Shown piece by piece: positions 9,601-13,723 of a stretch of 18,723 nucleotides of DNA. A program made the position numbers and the translations under genes. The notes under the pieces are model-generated. The model was not told the DNA's origin, did not search any database, and worked only from the letters and a program-made list of their open reading frames with translations. Source of the DNA: Theodoxus fluviatilis (Eukaryota > Mollusca > Gastropoda > Cycloneritida > Neritidae); assembly GCA_034096865.1 (NCBI GenBank), contig JAWQFJ010001329.1:50001-68723 (forward strand), written 5' to 3'. Each line of letters begins with the position of its first letter. Within the stretch, counting starts at the first letter, position 1.

Positions 9601-11311
9601 CTATGGAGACACAGACAGGTAAGCACCTTTTATGTACATCCCTGCCATATCTGTATGTTATTTTTGTATGAATAGCTTTTATTCTCATGATATGCTTTAT
9701 TTTATTTTCCTTTTTTTTTTTCCTAAAGTGATTCAAGGAGGAATACTTGTTTTCCCTTTGTGACCCTCAACAGACATATGAATTCAGTTCTTATTGTTGC
9801 TGCTTTTTATCATAATCACCACTCTGGATTTTGCCCATTAACTAATTACAGTTTTACAACTCAGACTCTGGTGAGCTCTGAATTCATGCAGTACCATTGT
9901 AGTGAAAGAGGTTATTTTCCTGAACATCTCTTATAGTATATGTCTGCAGTAATTTTTGCATTCACTCACTGCTTTTCTCAGTGAGATCAAATAATTGTCT
10001 CTCGTTGCTTTTGTGCATCTGTCCACCCATGCTTCTCCCTCTATTGCTTTCTATCTATTCATCCAGCAACCCATCTTTTTGTAGTAGGCTAATGCCCAAT
10101 ACAAATAAACTGTTCTGTGTTCTATTCTCTTCTCCACCCATCTGTCCAAACATCTATGCTTATGCTTACCTATCCATCAGTTCATTCCTCTCTCCCAATG
10201 TCCCGTTTCCTCTATTAGGTCATCAAGTATTCAGTGCATCAATCTATCTATACATCTTTCTGTCACATCATCAATCAATCAATCTGGCAGGTTGGTGGCT
10301 AGCTAATCTTTGCAGCATGTTCATTTTGCTCGGAGTTAGTAGCTAGCTAGTTATTGTTCAAACGCATCAACTTCTATTCCTCATCTATTTTCTCTTTGCA
10401 GCATGTTCATCTTGCCCAGTTAGTAGCTAGCTAGTCATCGTTCAAACAAATCTACCAACTTCTATTCCTCATCTCTTTGCAGCATGTTCGTCTTGCTCGG
10501 AGTTAGTAGCTAGCTAGTTATCCTTCAAACGCATCAACTTCTATTCCTCATCTATTTTCTCTTTGCAGCATGTTCATCTTGCTGAAGGGGCGGAGCAGGG
10601 CGGAAGCCTTTGTGGTAGGACAGGAGATTGCGGATGCGGTGACAGCCATGTTTCCCAAGCCCATGAAGCTCAGGTTTGAGAAGGTCTACCTGCCCTGCGT
10701 GCTGCAGACCAAGAAGCGCTACGCTGGCTTCATGTACGAAAGCCCAGACCAGCAGGAGCCAGTCTTTGATGCCAAGGGCATCGAGACAGTGCGCCGCGAC
10801 AACTGCGGTGCCGTGTCCAAGGTGTGGCAATGATGCTCCTCTCGTTGTTGTTGTTATTGTTGTTGTTGTTGTTGTTGTTATGATAATGATGTCTTGTGCT
10901 GTATTAGGAACTACCTATTCAACTTCTCAATCCTCCTGGGTCCCAGTTCAGAAAAGAATCAGATACTGGATTACCCACAGAGCTCACCCTGGAGGGATAG
11001 GAATAGCGGAGACGCACAAGAGTTACCACTCTTCACATAGTACTAGGAGGGTATTTGGATTCTAGGCCAGTCAAACATCGAAATAATAGACCTTATCGCT
11101 GTCATCATCTCCCCCACACCTCCCACCGTCATCCTCATCATCACCTCACATACACATATACATATTGAAAAGACTTCATTACTCAAAGTTGGTATGCTTA
11201 CAGTACATAATGCACTTGACACATAGTAGCTTGAAGACATGGGGAGGGGAGGAGAGGGGGGGGGGGGGGGGGGGGGGGGAGTATACATTTACAAACATTG
11301 ACTGCTCTTAC

Positions 11312-11342
<31 letters not shown>

Positions 11343-11404
11343 CATACATACATACATACATACATACATACATACATACATACATACATACATACATACA
11401 TACA

Positions 11405-11435
<31 letters not shown>

Positions 11436-11789
11436 CAAAACACTTTATTGCAAGAAATTGATTACATTCATCAAGAGCAATATCAAAGGAATGCAAGCGT
11501 TACCCCCTTCCACTTCGATGGCCTCATGGATAACAGAGCATGTTGGAGCTTTATGACGTTATTCTATCATACACCATTCGCCATGTATGATTGCATTTGG
11601 CCCTCTCTATATGTAACTATATCTCTTAAATTCTCTTCCTCTCTCTCTGTATTTCTCTGTTTCTCTGTACTTCTTTCTGTACCACTCATAGTCTCTCCGT
11701 CATTGTCTGTCCGTCCCTCCATCCACCCATATGTCTGTCCATCTGTCTGTCCGGCTCTGTCCGTCAGCCTGTCTCTGCCACCCTGTGGG

Positions 11790-11875
<86 letters not shown>

Positions 11876-13569
11876 CATACATACATACATTACCTTACCT
11901 TACCTTACCTTACCTTATCTATCCACCCACCTACCTACCTACTTCCAGTCTGAAATTCATCATTTCCCCAATCCATTAGTCGCAATACAGTACGTGTGCT
12001 CCCCAGTGTATCCCCCACTCCATCAGCTGACTGTTTGCTTGCTGGCTGCAGGTGCTGGAGCGCTCCATCAGCTAACTGTTTGCTTGCTGGCTGCAGGTGC
12101 TGGAGCGCTCCATCAAGCTGCTCTTCACCACGCTGGACGTGTCCAAGGTGCGGGAGTACGTGCAGCGCCAGTGCTCCAAGGTGCTGGAGGGGCGCGTCAG
12201 CATGCAGGACTGCATCTTTGCCAAGGAGTTCCGTGGCATGACGGGCTACAAGCCCGGCGCCTGTGTGCCTGCCTTGGAAATCGCCAGGTAGGCCGTGCTG
12301 GGTTTCCTTGTAGCACTGGGGCTGGTTGGTGTGATGTGTCTGCCTGCTCCCTGGTTCTTATTGCAAACACCTCAGAGTTGGCACAGCTGATGTTGGCACA
12401 ACAAAAGCAGCAGCAGCTGCAACAGCATCAAAACAACAGAGGCAAATTTATTTGCCAAGGCCTGAGGCTTGTTACTAGACATAGGAAATGGTGATTCATA
12501 CCAAACAGGACAGAGCAGTATCTGATGAAGGAGTGATAGCTTGTAATTCATTTGGCCCTTGGAGGAATTTCTCAGCTCATTGTGTAAGTGGCCCAAATGA
12601 ATGTTTCTCAATGGATGTCTCTGAATATGATGACTAAGAGGAATAAATTTAAGATCCATGAGTACAGAGTTAATTTTTAAAAGGCATGAAGGGTTTAAAT
12701 AAACCCAGATTATGCATTCTTGTATAGCTCATTCTTCAGTCTCAGACAGTTTGTTCTGCCTCTGCTTTTACACACTCATGCACACACACAGAGGTGCAGA
12801 GAGACATGAATGCATATGTATGGATGCATACACGCAAGTGCCCCGCCTGGTTAAGTTTGATATTCAGAAAAGCTTTCAGAGCCTCTTCCTGCACTCCACC
12901 CACACTTCACTCCACGGATTGCAGGAAAGTGATGCAGAAGGACAGGAATGCCGAGCCACGTGTGGGGGAGCGCATTCCCTATGTGGTGGTGTACGGACCC
13001 CCTGGGCTGCCCCTCATCCAACTGGTGCGCACTCCAGCAGAGGTGCTTGCAGATCCTTCACTTCGCATCAACGCTGTCTACTACATCACCAAGCAAATCC
13101 TGCCACCCCTGCACCGCATGATGTCCCTGATGGGAGTTGATGTCTTCACCTGGTGAGCATCCAACTGTAGACTTTAAGAAATATTGGATTTATGATGAAG
13201 GGAGATTTTGTGGTCAAAAGATGGGTGAATAGTTCGTCTCTGATGTAGACTTTACAAAATTGGAATTCTTTCCTAGATAAGAATGGAACCATGTGGCACA
13301 GGTTAATTGTTATTAAGCCATATATCGTTGTTCAAGTCACACAGTGTTTTAGTTTAGGAGGGAAGGGACAGGATATATTGTATTGTAGACTGGATCAGAT
13401 GATGCAGCCTAATGGATGCACACTCAGAAAGTGTGTGACTTAAAATGTCTTTCATCTTAACTGTGTACATTTATCTTTCAATTTTTTTTCTTTTCTTCTC
13501 AGGTACAACGAAATGCCAAAAGTTCACAGAATAGTACCTCCAGCCCTTTTGGGCCAAGAACCAAAGAAG
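610..13569 (+). CDS. REV3L: DNA polymerase zeta catalytic subunit, partial gene (12 internal exons)
   Basis: The gene model joins 610-728, 1553-1694, 2081-2331, 2995-3052, 3354-3433, 4274-4343, 8485-8592, 9509-9618, 10569-10821, 12097-12287, 12925-13152 and 13503-13569, giving 559 residues with no internal stop. The product belongs to the family B polymerases. With REV7 and accessory subunits, Pol zeta extends DNA past lesions in the nucleus. Seen in the partial protein: motif [10 protein letters not shown] (Asp141), motif B Lys254-x3-Asn258-x2-Tyr261-Gly262, motif C YGDTDS (308-313, Asp310 and Asp312) and KKRY (361-364). NYCFSTCLG after motif A and [19 protein letters not shown] are typical of Rev3 rather than of Pol delta or alpha. 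The exonuclease III position reads Tyr47-RSR-Val51, so the usual Asp is missing, as expected for Rev3. The N-terminal domain, the REV7-binding region and the C-terminal Cys motifs are outside the window. The family assignment is from recognition, not a search. Confidence 0.96.
826..1110 (+). repeat. Compound (CA)n microsatellite with an internal ~102-bp duplication
   Basis: CA-rich tract with CATGCATG, AAACG and CAGACA interruptions. The interruption pattern starting at about 871 recurs at about 973, from CATGCATGCACACACAAACG onward, so the tract grew partly by a 102-bp tandem duplication. Open frames on both strands here are only His-Thr or Cys-Val low-complexity translations. Confidence 0.9.
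1120..1345 (+). repeat. Dispersed repeat element, copy A (+), with internal expansion
   Basis: Shares TGGAACCCCTGGCT, GTAGCTCAGCC and a GGCCCCAAGCAGCCAGAG-like segment, in the same order and spacing, with the reverse complement of about 2660-2790. The two are therefore copies of one interspersed element. The family was not identified. No terminal repeats or coding capacity are visible. Confidence 0.75.
1199..1340 (+). repeat. 20-bp minisatellite (CAGAGGCGGCCCCAAGCAGC)n
   Basis: About seven nearly identical 20-bp units sit inside copy A of the dispersed element. The first unit is CAGAGATGGCCCC..., a variant. Copy B of the element has only one equivalent of this unit, so the expansion happened after insertion or in one lineage of copies. 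It translates as Pro/Ser/Gln/Arg repeats with no support as protein. Confidence 0.92.
1553..1694 (+). CDS. REV3L: REV3L exon 2 (exonuclease-like domain, inactive ExoIII position)
   Basis: Completes Arg40, then encodes residues 41-87, [13 protein letters not shown] to VLSRGSQ. The first base follows CCGTGGCAG and the donor is CACAG|GTGAGG. Length is 142 nt, phase 2 to 0. It contains the conserved LDLIGKTSE and FDVLSRGSQ blocks of Rev3. The YxxxD metal-binding motif of active family B exonucleases is represented by Tyr47-RSR-Val51, so proofreading is not expected. Confidence 0.95.
1695..2080 (+). other. Intron 2
   Basis: 386 bp. It starts GTGAGG, has a short GTGC/GTGT repeat (about 1720-1747), then unique AT-rich sequence, and ends TTGCTTTTCAG. 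No tandem copy of the acceptor is seen. Confidence 0.9.
2081..2331 (+). CDS. REV3L: REV3L exon 3 (polymerase palm, motif A)
   Basis: Encodes residues 88-170 and two bases of His171. The acceptor is TTTTCAG|TACC and the donor is GGCACA|GTGAGT, phase 0 to 2. It contains [23 protein letters not shown] and motif [14 protein letters not shown] (catalytic Asp141, with Leu145-Tyr146-Pro147 at the nucleotide-binding pocket), followed by [11 protein letters not shown]. These blocks identify Rev3 clearly. The alternative donor one base later would break the frame into exon 4. Confidence 0.97.
2332..2994 (+). other. Intron 3
   Basis: 663 bp with donor GTGAGTCC and acceptor TTCTTTCTAG. Its middle holds an inverted second copy of the dispersed element (about 2660-2790). 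The remainder is unique sequence in which I see nothing recognisable. Confidence 0.88.
2660..2790 (-). repeat. Dispersed repeat element, copy B (reverse orientation)
   Basis: The reverse complement contains AGCTGGAACCCCTGGCTG, then AGTAGCTCAGCC, then GGCGGCCCCCAGCAGCCAGAG, collinear with copy A in intron 1. It has a single unit where copy A has about seven 20-bp units. A run of C's (about 2660-2675) marks one edge. Confidence 0.72.
2995..3052 (+). CDS. REV3L: REV3L exon 4
   Basis: A 58-nt exon that completes His171 and encodes residues 172-190 ([19 protein letters not shown]). The acceptor is TTCTAG|TGAGG and the donor is ATCAAG|GTGAGT, phase 2 to 0. The (E)FGCTTL block matches the Rev3 segment after motif A. 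It is too short to stand alone, but both neighbours require exactly this phase. Confidence 0.9.
3053..3353 (+). other. Intron 4
   Basis: 301 bp of AT-rich unique sequence. Donor GTGAGTGG, acceptor TTTTATGCAG. Nothing else is recognised. Confidence 0.9.
3354..3433 (+). CDS. REV3L: REV3L exon 5
   Basis: Encodes residues 191-216 and two bases of Lys217 ([20 protein letters not shown], then RKGVIS). 80 nt, phase 0 to 2. The acceptor is TATGCAG|AAAC and the donor is TCCAA|GTGAGT. The [10 protein letters not shown]...RKGV block is conserved in Rev3 before the fingers helices. Confidence 0.94.
3434..4273 (+). other. Intron 5
   Basis: 840 bp containing a pure TG microsatellite (3556-3601) and a short GAATGAATGGATGGAT-like stretch near 4160-4195. 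The rest is unique sequence without recognised genes. Acceptor ATGTTTGACAG. Confidence 0.88.
3556..3601 (+). repeat. (TG)n microsatellite
   Basis: About 23 uninterrupted TG units upstream of exon 6. A complementary CA tract lies downstream of that exon at 5090-5206. Confidence 0.97.
4274..4343 (+). CDS. REV3L: REV3L exon 6 (fingers)
   Basis: Completes Lys217 and encodes residues 218-240 ([16 protein letters not shown], then KNYKGDR). 70 nt, phase 2 to 0. The acceptor is TTGACAG|GATG and the donor is GACAGG|GTGAGT. The EEILNTR..VKK..K.YK pattern is the fingers helix preceding motif B in family B polymerases. Confidence 0.94.
5090..5206 (+). repeat. Imperfect (CA)n microsatellite
   Basis: CA repeats with CGCACAC and CTCACGCAC interruptions. 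No protein-coding support on either strand. Confidence 0.95.
5429..8484 (+). repeat. 34-bp minisatellite (~90 units) built on the exon 7 acceptor
   Basis: A typical unit is TCACTACAACCCTGCAC then TCTGTGTTGGCAGTAAG. From 5429 to 8455 there are exactly 89 x 34 bp, so the array has no net indel. The 90th unit stops at GGCAG (30 bases), which is the genuine exon 7 acceptor. Units vary mainly in the middle (ACCCTGCACT, ACCCCACACT, ACTCTGTGCT, AGCCCACATT, ACCCCACATT). Units at both edges carry CCCCAYATTCTG, probably the ancestral form. Nearly every unit contains the acceptor-like GTTGGCAG overlapping a donor core, GTAAGT. Four left-edge units read GGCAATAAA instead. Confidence 0.98.
5457..5700 (+). 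promoter_or_regulatory. Four AATAAA hexamers in left-edge 34-bp units (possible intronic poly(A) signals)
   Basis: AATAAA occurs at 5457-5462, 5525-5530, 5627-5632 and 5695-5700, always at the same position of the 34-bp unit, where other units read AGTAAG. The hexamer is the canonical cleavage/polyadenylation signal and the following TCTGTGTTGG could act as a GU-rich downstream element. Function is inferred only. Confidence 0.25.
8485..8592 (+). CDS. REV3L: REV3L exon 7 (motif B)
   Basis: Encodes residues 241-276 ([19 protein letters not shown] through [10 protein letters not shown]). 108 nt, phase 0 to 0. The acceptor is TTGGCAG|TCAC, immediately at the end of the 34-bp array, and the donor is GTTGAG|GTACGT. 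Lys254-x3-Asn258-x2-Tyr261-Gly262 is motif B, which contacts the incoming nucleotide. The first 8 bases, TCACTATA, match the start of the 34-bp unit (TCACTACA) at 7 of 8 positions. Confidence 0.97.
8593..9508 (+). other. Intron 7
   Basis: 916 bp: unique sequence with a short ATTC repeat (about 8792-8818), then a 48-50-bp minisatellite (9214-9508) that ends at the acceptor of exon 8. No other gene is seen. Confidence 0.9.
9214..9508 (+). repeat. 48-50-bp minisatellite (~6 units) containing the exon 8 acceptor
   Basis: Each unit reads about TCACACACAGAGTATTGAAA, TGTCAATGAC, TTCCATATTTCATGGCAG. AG dinucleotides equivalent to the real acceptor end at 9314, 9362, 9410 and 9458, 48 bp apart. The real one ends at 9508, 50 bp further, because the last unit has two extra T's (TTTTCC). 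The first unit also has TTTTCC, and the first two copies lack the AG (GGTCAC, GGCATGC). An open frame across these units (from 9265) is a by-product of the 48-bp period. Confidence 0.95.
9509..9618 (+). CDS. REV3L: REV3L exon 8 (palm, motif C first part)
   Basis: Encodes residues 277-312 and two bases of Ser313 ([19 protein letters not shown], then [17 protein letters not shown]). 110 nt, phase 0 to 2. The acceptor is CATGGCAG|GTTG and the donor is GACAG|GTAAGC. Tyr308-Gly-Asp310-Thr-Asp312 are the metal-binding residues of motif C. The next intron interrupts the Ser codon right after the second Asp. Confidence 0.97.
9619..10568 (+). other. Intron 8
   Basis: 950 bp: unique AT-rich sequence, a pyrimidine-rich stretch with CATCTATC/CCATC motifs (about 10000-10290), then a three-unit tandem repeat (10316-10568) containing copies of the exon 9 acceptor and exon 9 start. 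Donor GTAAGC, acceptor TTTTCTCTTTGCAG. Confidence 0.9.
10316..10568 (+). repeat. 81-86-bp tandem repeat (3 units) duplicating exon 9 start plus acceptor
   Basis: Units lie at 10316-10401 (86 bp), 10402-10482 (81 bp) and 10483-10568 (86 bp). Each starts with a copy of the exon 9 beginning (CATGTTCATTTTGCT, CATGTTCATCTTGC, CATGTTCGTCTTGCT, against the exon's CATGTTCATCTTGCT). Each continues with GTTAGTAGCTAGCTAGT, then CTTCTATTCCTCATCT, and ends CTCTTTGCAG. A partial unit ending CTAATCTTTGCAG precedes the first. The exon 9 acceptor is thus present four times, the last being the one used in my gene model. Confidence 0.96.
10569..10821 (+). CDS. REV3L: REV3L exon 9 (palm/thumb, KKRY motif)
   Basis: Completes Ser313 of YGDTDS and encodes residues 314-397 ([20 protein letters not shown] through [10 protein letters not shown]). 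253 nt, phase 2 to 0. The acceptor is CTTTGCAG|CATG and the donor is TCCAAG|GTGTGG, a weak donor. [20 protein letters not shown] carries KKRY (361-364), the primer-template binding motif. [12 protein letters not shown] is also conserved in family B polymerases. The upstream acceptor copies are rejected because each leads to an early stop. Confidence 0.97.
10843..10880 (+). repeat. (GTT)n microsatellite
   Basis: GTT units, interrupted by GTTATT, lie just downstream of the exon 9 donor. Confidence 0.9.
11256..11279 (+). repeat. Homopolymeric G run (24 G)
   Basis: Uninterrupted G's preceded by GGGGAGGGGAGGAGA. It could form a G-quadruplex in DNA or RNA. The exact length is uncertain, since long homopolymers are often misread. 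Confidence 0.9.
11314..11433 (+). repeat. (CATA)n microsatellite, ~30 units
   Basis: About 120 bp of perfect ACAT/CATA tetramers. Translates as an Ile-His-Thr-Tyr repeat with no coding support. Confidence 0.97.
11790..11917 (+). repeat. Compound (CT)n, (ACAT)n and (TTACC)n repeats
   Basis: About 80 bp of CT dinucleotides interrupted once by CTCCTCTC, then ATACATACATACAT, then about five TTACC pentamers. The surrounding 11620-11790 is also pyrimidine-rich (TCTGTC, CCGTC). Confidence 0.93.
12018..12107 (+). repeat. 45-bp tandem duplication of exon 10 acceptor and exon start
   Basis: Copy 1 (about 12018-12062) and copy 2 (12063-12107) are nearly identical: CTCCATCAGCTRACTG, TTTGCTTGCTGGCTGCAG, GTGCTGGAGCG. 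The first acceptor AG ends at 12051 and the genuine one at 12096. In each copy the AG is followed by the exon start GTGCTGGAGCGCTCCATCA (19 bases). CTCCATCA occurs three times, at the left edge, the junction and inside exon 10, marking the duplication borders. Confidence 0.96.
12097..12287 (+). CDS. REV3L: REV3L exon 10 (thumb)
   Basis: Encodes residues 398-460 and two bases of Arg461 ([20 protein letters not shown] through [11 protein letters not shown]). 191 nt, phase 0 to 2. The acceptor is GGCTGCAG|GTGC and the donor is [30 protein letters not shown] is a conserved Rev3 block. The alternative acceptor at 12051 gives VLERSIS and a stop, so the downstream site is chosen. Confidence 0.96.
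12288..12924 (+). other. Intron 10
   Basis: 637 bp of mostly unique sequence with a small CAG/CAA-rich patch (about 12400-12440). Acceptor CTCCACGGATTGCAG. No tandem copy of the acceptor and no gene seen. Confidence 0.88.
12925..13152 (+). CDS. REV3L: REV3L exon 11 (thumb)
   Basis: Completes Arg461 and encodes residues 462-536 plus two bases of Trp537 ([20 protein letters not shown] through [11 protein letters not shown]). 228 nt, phase 2 to 2. The acceptor is GATTGCAG|GAAA and the donor is [36 protein letters not shown] and [14 protein letters not shown] are characteristic of the family B thumb and of Rev3. Confidence 0.97.
13153..13502 (+). other. Intron 11
   Basis: 350 bp of unique AT-rich sequence with a strong acceptor, TTTTTTTTCTTTTCTTCTCAG. 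No repeats of the acceptor and no other feature recognised. Confidence 0.9.
13503..13569 (+). CDS. REV3L: REV3L exon 12 (end of polymerase domain, linker)
   Basis: Completes Trp537 and encodes residues 538-559 ([20 protein letters not shown], then KK). 67 nt, phase 2 to 0. The acceptor is TTCTCAG|GTAC and the donor is AAGAAG|GTATTG. W-Y-x-E-x-P-K/R-x-H-R/K resembles the Rev3 segment just before the C-terminal cysteine modules. The linker is poorly conserved, so the exact 3' end rests on the GT and on phase only. The next exon is outside the window. Confidence 0.88.
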
Positions 13570-13581
13570 GTATTGTAGCAG

Positions 13582-13609
13582 TGGTCTTTTCTTTCTGTCT
13601 CTGTCTCTT

Positions 13610-13656
<47 letters not shown>

Positions 13657-13685
13657 GTCTCTGTCTCTGTCTCTGTCTCAGTCTG

Positions 13686-13717
<32 letters not shown>
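13582..13717 (+). repeat. (CT)n / (TCTG)n tract
   Basis: Pyrimidine tract of CTCT and CTGTCT repeats starting 12 bases into intron 12. It is cut by the sequence gap at 13718. Confidence 0.95.
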
Positions 13718-13723
13718 NNNNNN
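13718..13723. other. Assembly gap (6 N)
   Basis: Six undetermined bases at the junction between the CT tract and the 14-bp minisatellite. The true distance, and the true array length, may differ from what is shown. Confidence 0.99.

Larger units (their letters stand above)
10822..12096 (+). other. Intron 9
   Basis: 1,275 bp, rich in simple repeats: GTT triplets (about 10843-10880), 24 G's (11256-11279), CATA repeats (11314-11433), CT repeats (about 11790-11870), ACAT and TTACC pentamers (about 11871-11917), then a 45-bp tandem duplication of the exon 10 acceptor. The remaining sequence shows no gene. Confidence 0.9.

Noticed and set aside
9265..9675. 136-residue frame with a 16-residue repeat, [16 protein letters not shown]
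   Set aside because: It is generated by the 48-bp minisatellite and enters exon 8 in the wrong frame. The REV3L frame continues from exon 7 through exon 8 without it.
10316..10500. Additional real micro-exons in intron 8
   Set aside because: Copies of the exon 9 start are followed by stops within 10 codons and have no clear donor. Using the last acceptor keeps the protein colinear with Rev3.
11890..11917. TTACC pentamers as an interstitial telomere repeat
   Set aside because: Only about five units, and the motif is not a telomeric repeat I recognise (TTAGGG or TTAGG). Treated as a simple repeat.
11298..12494. 398-residue open frame across the CATA and CT repeats
   Set aside because: It runs through simple repeats and crosses exon 10 in a different frame from the REV3L frame. 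No recognisable protein.
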